Source of the DNA: Mya arenaria
Lineage: Eukaryota > Mollusca > Bivalvia > Myida > Myidae
NCBI RefSeq assembly: GCF_026914265.1
Contig: NC_069127.1
Span: 68,048,723 to 68,112,722 of the forward strand
Length of the DNA stretch: 64,000 nt
Reading direction: 5' to 3'
The position numbers and the translations under genes were made by a program. Every line of letters starts with the position of its first letter. The first letter of the stretch is position 1. The notes beneath the pieces were generated by a model. That model was not told the origin of the DNA and ran no database searches. It saw only the letters and a program-made list of their open reading frames with translations. Positions 15,601-25,060 of this stretch are shown here, one piece after another.

Positions 15601-18600
15601 ATTGCATTAAAAGACGACATTCACCTCTCATTTTTTGGTATGCAATATTCAGGGGGGTGTACAGAAAAATTGGCAACAAAGAGGTTGGTTTGCGCGGTAT
15701 GCAGACACGTATTTTTTTGCATCATTTGGTATGCAGTATTTGCAAATTGTTTAGTATTTGTTCAAATAAATCTTCTAAAACAAAGAAAATATGTTGATTT
15801 TAAGGTAATTCCATATTTTCTTACACGAATGATCATAGAAAAACCATTTTCCACGAGTGGCGAACAATATTTTTCTATGAGATCATTTTTTTATATCCTC
15901 TCTATTGTTTTTCTTCAGAAACTGCAAATGACATACCGTATCTTTGTCTGGATAGAGCGTTGGTGGAAGGAACGAATGACATTGCAACACAGGTTTTATG
16001 CACTCACTCTCATTTGTTTGATTCATGTGATATCATATGTAACAACACCTATCTTGAGCACTGACTGTCCACATGCATCAGTTGGTAAATGTCGAACCAT
16101 GTGCAAAACATGTTATATAGATAAGCGTTACGTGAAGCAACATTTTAAGAGAAGCAATACGTTTCATAGAAAAACGTTAAGTGAAGTAATATCTTATTTG
16201 AAAGTCAAGAGTATGTACATACACATTAGGTGAAGCAATATCTTATTTGAAAGTCAAGAGTATGCAGATACACGTTAAGTAAAACAATATCTTATTTGAA
16301 AGTCCAGATTATGTAGATACACGTTAATTGAAGCAATATCTTATTTGAAAGTCAAGAGTATGCAGATACACGTTAAGTGAAACAATATCTTATTTAAAAG
16401 ACAAGATTATGTAGATAGACGTTAAGTGAAGCAACAACTCATTTGAACCTCAAGAGTATGTACATAATCTTTAAGTGAAGCATAAACCATAATTATTGTA
16501 AAGCAAATTAAGGTAGATTAGCGTTTACGAAGAAATCCTATATGTGAAAGTCCAATAATATCACGTTGAGTATATAGATATATCTTATATAATGTCATAT
16601 GTTTTTCAGTACTCTACATCGCTGCCGAAAGTGCCGCCACGACTGCCAATGCGTATTTCAAAGGACAGAGTTGAGTCAATGCCTATGAAGGAGCAGGACG
16701 AATATGTACGTGTTAAAGTCAGGTCATTTTTAAGGAACATTCTATCAGTTTGTCAACAATCGGTTGTTCTAGAAGGATATTTTGTTCAATAATCGCCAAC
16801 GAATATCATCGGCTAGAATCCCATTTGAATCTAATTTCATTAAAAATGGGCATGCTTAACGTGTATCAGTATGGCTCGTCCACTATTTTGCAATATTTGA
16901 ACGATTTATGAGGACATTAAAGTTGTATTATTTGGTGGTGCTTAGCAAACTTTATGCAAAATATTAAAAGACCGATGCAAAGAATATATTAGTCTTATTG
17001 TTACTGGCCTAAGAATATATATGTATTTATTGCAGGAAGACACTGACCTAATGAATGTCAAAAGAGGTAAGTACTATGAAATATGCTTTCAATTTTGTAT
17101 GATATTATATTTTAATGTCATACTCCTAGAGGCAGCTATTTGCCCCATGAGAACAGTACAACTCCGATATTGCTCGGATGTTGTATGATACTGGTGCCTG
17201 TGGTCAACTCCACGAAGCGGTTAGTTCCCCTTGAAAACAGAACAAAACCAAGGAACTGCTAAAAGGTTGTATAAACTTAGTGCTTGTGCCAACCCCCACA
17301 AAGCGGTAATTTGTCCTTAGAAAACAGTACAATTCCGATACTGCTTGGAGATTGCCCTTGTGTGTTGGTTCTCAACTAGACAAATATTAGTTCAGATGTT
17401 GTTATAATTTATAAAGAATATATTTATGTTTCCGATTCATTTCGATTTTTTATGAATGTATATATAAGGAAATATTACAGTTTTCATAGGAATTGTCATG
17501 ACTTATTCACGGTACATGTATGTAAAGATCCTTAGGAACATAATGCTTGAAGATTGTTTATTGGAGCTGAAACACATTATCAACATGTTTCCTCACTGGT
17601 AAAAATTTCTCTCGTTTTCAGAAACCATTTATGTTTATTCTGTAGAAGACCGTGATGCTATCTACGTAAGTAGTTCATTTATGAAATATTACAACGTTGT
17701 TACCATCATTTTACAAAGCTACTCTCGATGCATTGTTGAAGGTTATTTCTTATATATAAATACCTCAAAAATAGAACCTTGCGATGTAACATTGTTAAGA
17801 AAAAATGATGAGTAGTCTTTTGATATTTATACCTTGTCACCACTTTATTTTCATAGCTATATAATGCGTATTACATGTTTTAATTAAAATATTTGTCCAA
17901 AGGTTTCAACAACTAGCATCTTAAACATTGCAGCAGGGACATCGATCTTTTCAAAAGGGGGAAATTATTCGTGTCATAAAACCCAAAGACGATGAACAGG
18001 ACGAGGAATACTATCAGTGTGATGATGAGGCTGGGAACCTTATTCCTAAGAGTTGTGGTAAGTGTCATAACGAGATAGTGTTAACTAAACAAATATTATC
18101 ACTAAGAGACATAGGTGGGTTATGTGACCAATTAACTGACTGGATGTGTTCTTAACGCTATATTGGTCAAGGAGTATTACTGTCCGCTGTTCCCTAAGAG
18201 CTCGGGAACATGTATGATTATTCACTAAGTCACTGGTAAAATCCAGAAGGTTTCCAAAAACACTTCTATATAGATGCAAATATTCTGATTTTTGCTCATC
18301 ATCAGAAGGTTCTTGGGGATGTACGAATAGGGCACTATCACTTGTTTTTTACACAGGAAAGGTGCTTTAGATTAAACCAATATCACTATAACAAGAAATA
18401 TTTGAATTAGTTAAAATGAATGTAAACATTGCTTGCATTTTCTAGTTGAAGTCATTGACATACCAAAGAGAAAACATACAAGTAATCGCAAATCAACTTC
18501 ATCTGGTATGTACGGTTTCTTTATTAAAAATAAGACACATTTTTGGAATGAAAACGATTTTTTGGTTCACAGCCGTGTTACATTCATTAAGATTGAATCT

Positions 18601-20105
18601 GATAAAGACAAATTTTACAGTTTTAGAATCGTAAATAAGAACAAGGTTGTATTGAATGCATTCGAAACAAGCTTCTGTAAAACCTTATGCCACTTGGGCA
18701 CCCCTGTTTTAGACAAAATGCATTGACAATGCCTGTGGCGTTCACTCTACTAATCTTAAATCAAAAGGGAAAATGTATTGGTATAGTACTTAAACAACGT
18801 AACTCTGTTGAGAGTAAACTATAGCTATATCTGTGTCATGGTTAACACTCAAGTTGCATGGTCTTCGTTCAAAGCATTCTTTTGGTATTGTGGAAAAGGA
18901 TGGTCCTAGACTAAGCAGTTTTAGAGTTAGAGTGCATATACATTTTTCCAAACAACATTGGATGAGACCTTAATATTTGGCATACTGATCACCAACACTA
19001 TAAAGGTAATCACTGGTCAATGGCAACATGTGAGTTAATTTGCATTTTTAGTTCGTAGGATGCAGGCTTGCAGACTTTAGTACCGCAAAACGAAATGCCA
19101 CTTTATTTAAAAACAATTATAATATTTCAACGTAAAATAGAAAGAAAGTCAAAGAATCTCAAATGAATCACGGTGAGGAACATAGGGGAATATAAGGTTA
19201 TACGTTACTAAGCAGAACATTTAATATGTTTTGACTAAAAGCCTCTGCCTTACTTTACCTTTTACAAATATTCAATATATCCTCAGCCAATATCGGGTTT
19301 CATGTAATTAACTTAACACTAGCAGTACACTTGCGAGTTAAAAGCAATGTCCATATATAATGTTCAAAATAATTGAAACTCAGTAAGCAGTTTTCAATTG
19401 CAAAATAATGAAAGTTCGATAAGTACTGACTCTCGCTTAAGCCGCGAACAATCTCCTTGTTAGAAACTTCGGTTGTGTGCTTATTAACAAACATTTTGAT
19501 CAACTCGATAATCAAAACATAACGTTGGTAAAAATGACAATTAGATAGAGCTTCAGGAAATCTGACATCCATTAATTTAATACGTATACTATCATTATTT
19601 ATAGTTTTATATTGGAAACTTTCTGTGTGTAATTAAAAAGACTTGTACCATTATACAGAATCTGCATCCGTTGCAACAGACACTCAAATTCCTGAGAGTA
19701 TGATAAAGACGGTTAATCAAATGTTAAGTGATCTTCTGAAGAAACACAAGGTCTTAGAGCAACACGTGGAAGTTCTTAAGGAGCAGCGGGGTGTGCGCGA
19801 AAACGGTATCAAACAAGGTTTGGTCATACCTGATTATAACGTATTTCAATTATCAATTTAATTAGAGTAAATGTGTAGTCAACATGCATCATCTATGCAA
19901 TACGCTGTACTTGTTTAGCCTTTAAAACGCTTGGTTACAAATTGTGTGATGGGATGCATAAACATACAACGTACCATATTGCCCATATAAATTATAGTTC
20001 TAATACATGAATTTCAATTGTACCTATGATATTTTATTGATTTGCGTTTGTTTTTCAGAAGACGATGATGAAGAAGACCTTGAAAACATTACTTCTTTGT
20101 GCTGA
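3669..20105 (+). CDS. Gene A: tandem-CARD, tyrosine-motif, SH3-like, coiled-coil protein (20 exons visible)
   Basis: Exons by eye: 3669-3705, 4051-4088, 4890-4992, 8250-8387, 8587-8916, 9197-9259, 9666-9722, 9829-9885, 10388-10465, 11208-11317, 11593-11632, 14595-14657, 15919-15992, 16610-16705, 17036-17066, 17622-17665, 17934-18057, 18446-18505, 19659-19805, 20059-20105 (TGA). Every junction is AG/GT and every phase matches, giving about 578 residues without a stop. Order from the first visible residue: CARD1 (about 30-105), CARD2 (107-213), micro-exon linker (217-300), tyrosine-rich tail (302-438), SH3-like (440-500), coiled coil (530-560), acidic end. The CARDs are of the RIG-I/MDA5 type, but no helicase follows. 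A cytoplasmic immune adaptor is my inference. The N terminus is missing. Exons 14595-14657 and 15919-15992 are least certain: one has a weak donor, the other lacks support from the gene B copy. Gene B duplicates the first half. Confidence 0.75.
4890..8387 (+). CDS. Gene A CARD1, split over two exons
   Basis: Exon 4890-4992 gives the first helices, with the stretch EPDIITRLEPKQVLPYM, the same pattern as helices 1-2 of RIG-I-like CARDs (hydrophobic positions before and after an L-x-P, then LPY). Exon 8250-8387 gives the last helices, ending in GIWREFMTALE, like the W-x-x-F-hhAL end of RLR CARDs. The first exon ends in phase 1 at GTAAAT; the second begins after TATCTAG. Both boundaries and both exon lengths (103 and 138 nt) recur in gene B at 61316 and 62211. 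The 3.3-kb intron between them is inflated by a LINE. Confidence 0.8.
5461..7935 (+). CDS. LINE ORF2 remnant: endonuclease C-terminus plus reverse transcriptase
   Basis: About 825 open codons. The frame is open from 5368, but LINE sequence begins near the GDFN motif at 5479; the first internal ATG is 5500. In order: end of the APE-type endonuclease (GDFN, later SDHCTIVF), the linker with SAGPDGLHPRVLKE, RT motifs with PIFKKGDRSQPGNYRPVSL and QHGFVPGRS, motif A YLDFKKAFD (about residue 429 counted from the 5500 ATG), motif B SGIPQGSVLGP, motif C FADD (about 519), and the C-terminal region with KWSDNWQLKFN. The catalytic aspartates are present and no stop interrupts, so the copy looks young. 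Missing most of its endonuclease and any ORF1, it cannot act alone in the usual way. Confidence 0.92.
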   Translation, partial: KHLVIVGDFNYPNVNWDTCTSTDREGSECDQFLESLKDCFLVQHVEEPTRYRGTQRPSLLDLVLTAEENVIRDMRILAPLGNSDHCTIVFDYICQQELSSSKTRKFKYDKGNYADMRASMANTDWKQELSTKDTQESWDRVNVIITEAINEHIPTHTGGHAKKKRQIYMDRSAMKQVKAKQRAWQKYTETQDLHDYELYCKTRNKLRSYTRNLRKTFEESLAYEAKLNPKAFWRYTKTRSTVKSGVSDLQDSEGVMRGDDEDKAEILNDFFCSVFTKENTERVPTVESRCNVELSSITITEDIVGKHLKKLKVSKSAGPDGLHPRVLKEIAPYITEPLKMIYMKSITSGMLPSQWKQGQITPIFKKGDRSQPGNYRPVSLTSVLCKVLEAIIREQMMKHMVDNNLFCDEQHGFVPGRSCMTQLITCLDEWTEMLDNGDPLDVVYLDFKKAFDTVPHQRLVNKLESYGIKGEVKTWITNFLNNRTQRVSVNGNLSNWADVTSGIPQGSVLGPVLFVIFINDLPNAVRSVVRIFADDTKMYGKATTTEDRVELQKDIDNLSKWSDNWQLKFNTNKCSVMHLGHNNVRTVYHMNDNDGVHRDLKESVIEKDLGVHVDNKLSFHQHIDESVKKANRTLGLIKRTFISRDKMIIKKLYTTMVRPILEYGNSARIHQYAGDTDRIEKVQRRATKMCSQLRELPYERRLKEMKLPSMHYRRERGDMILTGKNKVDQERLLPLNTSDRTRGHNLRLTKKRSRLNIRKCSFGLRVVNNWNALPDWVVNATNVNDFKSKLEKHWSGREYSTRSTHVPVINILRRPCRDWELQAA
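7950..7981 (+). repeat. Four-copy 8-bp tail of the LINE
   Basis: Four perfect tandem copies of ATCAAGGT immediately after the LINE stop codon and a short 3' UTR. Such 3' microsatellite tails are a hallmark of CR1-like elements and mark the 3' junction. Confidence 0.9.
8587..8916 (+). CDS. Gene A CARD2, single exon
   Basis: One 330-nt exon between CCTGCAG and GTACGT. The protein begins YIALRQKLHGDS and continues RYIEIMTPQLRQIINPCEI, LLSRDVLIQEDVEEI, NNRGSIAATDLLL, PKWYTELVAALF and GDILLEGLN. This is the full helix order of the RIG-I/MDA5/MAVS CARD group: two basic helices, an acidic helix after a 'D-V-L-x-x-E-D' turn, an A-A-T-x-x-L-L helix, then a W-(Y/F)-x-x-L-V-x-A-L helix. Gene B's copy (62468-62797) has the same length and about 12 differences in 109 residues. 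The open frame can be read further upstream, but the acceptor and the gene B match fix the exon start. Confidence 0.85.
9197..10465 (+). CDS. Gene A linker: four phase-1 micro-exons, three of them homologous
   Basis: Exons 9197-9259, 9666-9722, 9829-9885 and 10388-10465, each phase 1 at both ends, so each can be gained, lost or skipped without a frame change. The second and third encode near-copies: both have SVKERNP followed by KT or TQ before the donor. The first ends VPKT and matches gene B 63144-63206. The fourth, with RPHSSV, matches gene B 63923-63988. The sequence is basic, polar and probably disordered. Gene B has one micro-exon (63481-63534, VKERNPNT) where gene A has two, so copy number differs between paralogues. 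Confidence 0.75.
11208..17066 (+). CDS. Gene A tyrosine-motif and proline-motif region (six small exons)
   Basis: Exons 11208-11317, 11593-11632, 14595-14657, 15919-15992, 16610-16705 and 17036-17066. Visible motifs: EEHVYDVV and DEDSLYKTT (exon 1), ASYKES (3), DIPYLCLD (4), LPKVPPRLP and QDEY (5), running on as EDTDLMN (6). Acidic residues before Tyr and a hydrophobic residue at +3 are what Src/Syk-type kinases and SH2 domains favour, and PPRLP is an SH3-ligand type. The layout recalls scaffolds such as FYB/ADAP, an analogy of form and not shown homology. Support is splice phase and sequence bias only, since gene B leaves the window before this part. Confidence 0.6.
12000..12480. repeat. Degenerate mollusc-type dispersed repeat in gene A intron
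   Basis: Repeated phrases such as ATGCGTCACACA, GTGACCTTGCC, GACATTGACCTTTGGGC and TAGTGACATAGATTT recur at roughly 110-130 bp spacing, as in decayed tandem units of a dispersed element. No ORF. The intron 11633-14594 otherwise shows only a second weak direct repeat, CATTGTGATCCGAG(A/G)GTAGGA, at about 13804 and 13908. Confidence 0.4.
16110..16480 (+). repeat. 49-bp minisatellite in gene A intron
   Basis: The phrase ATCTTATTTGAAAGTC starts at about 16191, 16240, 16289, 16338 and 16387, a steady 49-bp period, with a decayed copy on each side. Each unit also holds CACGTTAAGTGAAGCAA. It lies wholly in the intron between exons 15919-15992 and 16610-16705. Confidence 0.85.
17130..17370 (+). repeat. 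About 84-bp tandem repeat, three copies
   Basis: GAAAACAGTACAATTCCGATACTG-like blocks start near 17150, 17233 and 17318, each preceded by a CCACAAAGCGGTTAGT-like phrase. Copies are diverged. Intronic, between exons 17036-17066 and 17622-17665 of gene A; no coding sense. Confidence 0.65.
17622..18505 (+). CDS. Gene A SH3-like domain (three exons)
   Basis: Exons 17622-17665, 17934-18057 and 18446-18505 join to read IYVYSVEDRDAIY, then SFQKGEIIRVIKP, an acidic loop QDEEYYQC, and GNLIPKSCVEVIDI. This follows the SH3 order: ALYDY strand, L-S-F-x-x-G-D-x-I, the W-W strand, and G-x-x-P-x-x-Y-V. Departures: the double Trp is YY, and the 3-10 helix Tyr is Cys (KSCV for SNYV), so binding of ordinary PxxP ligands may be altered, as in helically extended or lipid-binding SH3 folds. 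A basic stretch (PKRKHTSNRK) follows. Homology is judged by eye. Confidence 0.65.
19659..20105 (+). CDS. Gene A coiled coil and acidic C terminus (last two exons)
   Basis: Exon 19659-19805 encodes an amphipathic stretch (MIKTVNQMLSDLLKKH, then VLEQHVEVLKEQRG) with hydrophobic residues in heptad spacing, a likely oligomerisation helix. Exon 20059-20105 adds EDDDEEDLENITSLC and a TGA stop. Both acceptors are good (TTATACAG, TTTTTCAG) and phases match. I see no clear AATAAA in the next few hundred bases, so the 3' end of the transcript is not defined. Confidence 0.7.
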
Positions 20106-22262
20106 TCAAACAAGGACTGTCGTGTACTCTGCTGAAACAAATCACTGTTTGTCGATATGTTTTAACATTTTGCTAGCGATCACCTTCATGATAAGTGCTG
20201 CTTAACTCCAAAATCGAGTAACAATGACATAAATGCTTCAAACTTTATTTGATGGTGATACCTGCAAGAACTTTGGAAGCTAAAAATATGCTTCACAATA
20301 CTCCCTTAAATATTTGTAAAAAAAAGCTGGAAATTAGCTTTGATTGGACACCGTATCTTGTTATGTTTGTACATTTGTTAACATGTTTAAGGAAAACATT
20401 CATGTTTTATCGGATAAGTTTATCTAACACTACTTTAATACTGTGTATATTGCAAATTTTAAGGAGATCAAATATTGGTTCCTTTTTATTTTGATTTATG
20501 TTATGTGTCATAATATATTTTTTTTCTAAATTATTTTAACTCCATTAACAAGGCCATGAAATGAAAAGAAAAGTAATTTCTTGCTCTGTTTCTCATATTT
20601 CATGTCATCAATATATACATTGGAAGAACATGGTTTTAAAAGAGGAAAACATTTATTTTTTAACCTAGAAAGGATGTGAAGTGATGAAATGATTTTCGTT
20701 AGTTACTCAGTAATTACTAAGTTTTTTCGACAAACTCGAGTCAATTAATTACTACTTATATACATATCGGGATTCAAATCCATTTCTTTCATTCATATTA
20801 CTTGGGCCTACACAAAATATGTAACCTTCTATTAAATCATACCAAATAGTTTCCTTGTTATTTTTACAATATTACTTGAATCGTAAAGTTTTAAGTTTCC
20901 TCGCTAGTTTTTATCATGTGGTGACGCATTTATTTAACTGACTTTGACAGGATGACACCACTGAATTTCAATTTCTAAGGTATTCGATGTACAGAAATGT
21001 CAAGTTTGATCCATAGTGACCCTTTATAAATTTGGTATCATATGAAAGGGTTTCATTTGAAGAGGAGGAAGAATATGTAAAAGATATACTGATACAGGTG
21101 TGGCAAAAACGCTGTTTGGACCTAAAATTATTGAACAGTCGGTCATTTAACTTCCGATATCAGTTTTAAAAAGAAACAAAATTTGCCATATCTTTATCTG
21201 TTAGGCATTTTGGTGAATAATTTAAATAAATAGTATTATTTCGAACGATAACAAAATAATATGGGGCCGTCAGGCATCAAAACCAAGAAATAAACACTAA
21301 ACTATCGAAGTCCTACATGAATGTAAGACTATCTTATCATTTCAGGAAATAATATTCTGGAATCCATCTTAAATTACAGAAATTGTTTAAATCATAAAGG
21401 AAACTGACATGAGTTTCAGTGACAAACTGGAAAAGAAGCAAATTTCTGCTCTTTTCCATCTTCAGCATCTCAGCCAAAGAATAAGCAAACTATAGATCCC
21501 CCTTTTTATTGATTGGAATAACATGCACCACATTGAAATGTTTTTATCAAAACTTCAAACCATTAAAGTGTCAACAAAATTTCATTTGTCAGGTAAGACA
21601 GGTCATGGAATATTGCAAAAAGCTGAAAATATCAAAATTGTCTACAATGGAGATGGAGACAATGGAGAAAAAAATAACACTTTCAAAGGTTATGAAATAA
21701 ATAAATGAAGTTATGTCATGCCAAAAACTTTTAAAAAAAACAACATCCAAAGCCGGTACTTTGCTCAACTAACCTTAAACTTAAAGGCAAAAATTGTTGT
21801 TAAAATAAGATAAACCGGACATGTAAGTTATTAAAAAAATTAACTACTGACACATTCAGAAAATGAACTCGAAATGGCAAAAAACTTCTGAACATCATAT
21901 CAAAATAGACAAATTCACTTACAATGCCTATATGCACACATGCTTTAAGTTGTTATGAAAAAGAAATCTGAGAAACATGCAATAATTTGGTAAGTATGTA
22001 AGAAATAGCCACTCATAATTTGCCCGAAAAAGGGGAAATTCACATTTTTTTACAATATCCTTTACAAAACATCAAAAATGATCATTAGATTTAAGCAGAA
22101 AATTAAATACTGATACACCGTTAAATGATATGTACATCAGTGACTGATGGTTTTTAATAAAACATTATATATAAGCAGAAATGGCGAAAGTTATTGGAAT
22201 AAGAAACCCTTTACAACAAACGATCGTGAACATCTGTTATTTTTTAACATTAATACATTTTT
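20106..22262. other. Gene-free stretch after gene A
   Basis: AT-rich sequence with only short chance frames. It would contain the 3' UTR of gene A. The block around 21400-21720 is open for about 60 codons but low in complexity and unlike any family I know. Confidence 0.5.
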
Positions 22263-23290
22263 TTAATTTTTTTAAGGCGCATTCATGATTCCGGAGATAT
22301 CTTCGACATAAAGTTCCCATTAAAAAGTATGGCAGAACCCGTTAAAACGTAATGTCTAGGAGGCACTTTGCGACGTTAGAGACCGATGAAAAAATAACAT
22401 CCAAAGGAGCTCCGTTTACAAAAGGAAATGAGCTGCTTAACGAAAAAAAACGATCCCACGAGCGTGGATGCTGAGATATCTTCCACGATAACTACCCTCA
22501 TTTAGCGCCAGTATAGCGGATAGAAACATGTACGCGAATAGAACCGGTGCGGCAATAACGTCAGAGATGCCACGACGGTCGCGTTACGTAGGGAATTGAG
22601 AACCCCAAGGAAAATGACCGGTCCCAACCTCGGCGCATTCATAGTTCCGGAGATATTTTCAAAATTAACCTCCCTTTAGTAGGTATTGTAAACCCGTTTA
22701 AAAGTAACGTAAAGGGCAATTTGTGACGTTTAAAACTGCTAAACATAAAGCGTCCCATGCTCCCCGACGGTTGCGTTAGGTAGGGTGTAAAGACCCCCCA
22801 AAAAACAACACCTATCCCAAAATCCGCATGCGCGTGGATGCTTCGATAATGTTGACATTAAATACCCGATTGTAAAGTATTTTGGCACAAGCGTATAAAA
22901 AGAATTTGTACGCGAATAGAACCGGTGAGGCAATAACGTCAGTGAAACCCCGTCGGTCATGTGACGTAGGGAGTCGAGAGATCTATTGAATAAGACCGGT
23001 CCCAACTTCAGCGATTTCGGAGTTCCGGAGGTATCTTTGACATTGACGTCAGAAACAGGTTAACAAATAACGTCCCAGTTGTCACGGTACCCGCGTTTCG
23101 TAGGATGTGAAGACCCCTAAAGAACGACATCCGCATTTGGGATTCCTCGACTTAACTTATTCTATTTTAAGCTATGTTGGCGCCATTTTAGCGTATATGA
23201 GAAACATGTACGCGAATGGAAACGTTGCGGCAATTACGTCAGAGATGCATCGACGGTCTCAGAGATGCCTCACAAACAGAAAACACTGAA
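22263..23290 (+). repeat. CpG-rich tandem repeat, about 300-380-bp units, three copies
   Basis: Three diverged units. Marker phrases recur: ACGCGAATAGAACCGGTG near 22532 and 22911 with a variant at 23211; AACGTCAGAGATGCC-like; GTTCCGGAGATAT at three places; and a CGTCCCA...GTTACGTAGG phrase. It is far richer in CpG than its surroundings. A single related unit lies at 58960-59190. No ORF. Probably a satellite-like or non-autonomous element. Confidence 0.75.
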
Positions 23291-23885
23291 GAATAGCGCA
23301 AAACTACACAAACAACACAATGCATATATACTATATATAAAAAACTATGTATGTTCATCTAAGTATTAAATTAATACTTTCAATGTATATTTAAAGTAGA
23401 TCAAATTCATAATGTCAGACAAAAATACGAAAACTTAGACACAAAATGACTTCCATATTCGACAACGATTAAATTGATTACTTTGCAAAAAGAGTTAACA
23501 CATCATATAATATCTTATGCTACAACTTTGGTCAAAAGATGTCTTGGAATCAGGGTCTTGAACTACTTTTTGTCTTTTGGCAGGAATGTCGTCAACATTT
23601 TATTGCATTTTTCCGTTCAAATTAAAAACTTGTATTATACTAAGTTACAAGCATCTTTAAGATTTGATCCTAAAAATGCTAAACAGAGGGAAAGGAATTA
23701 ACAGAAAGTGCACGTCTATGAAAAAAATTATATATAATGCTTTGTTCCTTGTTGTTCAATTTGCATCAACTGAAAACATCTACTCAAACGAATGTTGTTT
23801 TCATATTGTCACTTCAATGTCGCACCTTTGCACAAACCGTAGGACAGAATGCATGTTAACATTGGCCACAGCTATTGTAAAATGA

Positions 23886-24430
23886 ATATATTTATGCGAA
23901 AAACTACAGAAACAAGCTCAGTAGCAAAAAGTTTAAACATAAACCCGGTTTAATGGCACTGGGTAAACGCCAAAGACATACAACATATAAACCAAAATAT
24001 CACAAACAAGAAACATGGAAGAACAGCACAAAACTCCACAAACAGCACAGTGCATACATACTATATATAAAAAACTAGGGATGTTTATCAAGAATTGTTA
24101 GGTACCGCCTTGGAACGGTCGGTAAAATGTAAATTACTGGGGGTTAAAACCAGTTTTAGTGCACAAACCTCACTCTTATCCCAACAATCCTAAATAAAGA
24201 AAAAACGCAAAAGGTAAATCTTATCAAAGTATGCATTAATTTGAGGAAACTTAACAATAAAACAAATAATAATAAACTAATAGGTAAACCATAAGTACTT
24301 CTATGATTATAGATCCCAACTCTATCTGCAGGCGGAGGAATACAATTCAGAGCACCTAATACAAAAACTTTTCAAACTTTTAAACTGTGTGATCATAGAG
24401 TTTCATAATAAAAAGCATCATTGTACCAAA
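23886..24430 (+). repeat. Dispersed repeat family R1, long copy (+)
   Basis: Matches the reverse complement of 29375-29940 along its length: shared phrases include ACAAGCTCAGTAGC, GGTAAACGC(C/T)AAAGAC, CACAAACAAGAAACATGGAA, GGTACCGCCT, CCCAACTCTATCTGCAG and TGATCATAGAGTTT. Shorter copies lie at 39835-39995 (-) and 49865-50015 (+), with weaker pieces near 23270-23355 and 60570-60690. No coding capacity seen; class unknown (MITE- or SINE-like). Confidence 0.8.
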
Positions 24431-25020
24431 ACTGGGAACAAATAAAGAACATTTAAAGAAAGCATTATAAAAACCCAGCGTGTTCATATATATTTGTGTT
24501 GTTTCATAAATTGTGTTGTGTTTTAGGTAAAATATTTCTGACAGGCATACTTTAGTAAGTACTTGTAAAATATGTTTAACCAATCCATCGAGTTTAAATG
24601 CGATTTTGTTGAATATATTCTAATGTTCTTGCTATCATTTACCCGACTTTAAATATAGACTGTTATAGCCTGTATCTAGGGGGATCATGTTCGGCAATAG
24701 TATATCTTAAAGTATTGCAGCATTGCGTACATATCGCGGGCAGAATGCAAGACCTTATAACGCATACTTGTTGTATAAAATTATTGCAAACGCAATTTCA
24801 ATTTCGACTGTATTACTAGTACATGTATACCTATTTTGTGACGGGGATACTTTGCATACAAGTATTTGTTCAGCACTCAAATGCAACCAGATGGCGGATT
24901 TGCCATGATTGTTTCGCCTCAAGCGACATGAGAACTGTCATAACGATAAGTTCAAGGCCTATTTTGGACATGTTGGTCGAGAGATCGCGTCCATGGGCAC
25001 ATATTTTTCTGACATCCCTT
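24431..25020. other. Intergenic, includes distal promoter of Kazal gene 1
   Basis: No gene seen. From about 24930 the sequence begins to resemble the regions upstream of the other two Kazal genes (a CATGGGCACAT-like phrase, then a TGACATC-like phrase before the conserved core), so regulatory DNA probably extends about 90 bp upstream of the TATA box. Confidence 0.5.
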
Positions 25021-25060
25021 TGTCACAGATGTACACTCGGTTCAACTGGGCTATATAAAA
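25021..25060 (+). promoter_or_regulatory. Conserved Kazal promoter core, gene 1
   Basis: Contains GATGTACACTCGGTTCAACT followed by a TATA box (TATATAAA at 25052-25059). Nearly the same block stands before Kazal genes 2 and 3 at the same distance from a TATA-like sequence, more conserved than the introns, so it is probably the shared core promoter. A 5' UTR exon seems to end near 25107 at GTTCGT, with a 5' UTR intron ending CTTTCAG just before the start codon. Confidence 0.75.

Noticed and set aside
15640-16233. 197-codon open frame (+)
   Set aside because: It overlaps gene A's exon 15919-15992 in another frame, runs into the 49-bp repeat, and its translation is hydrophobic low-complexity sequence with no family pattern.
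22739-23005. 88-codon frame (-) in the CpG-rich array
   Set aside because: It lies across repeat units and is not kept open in the other units.
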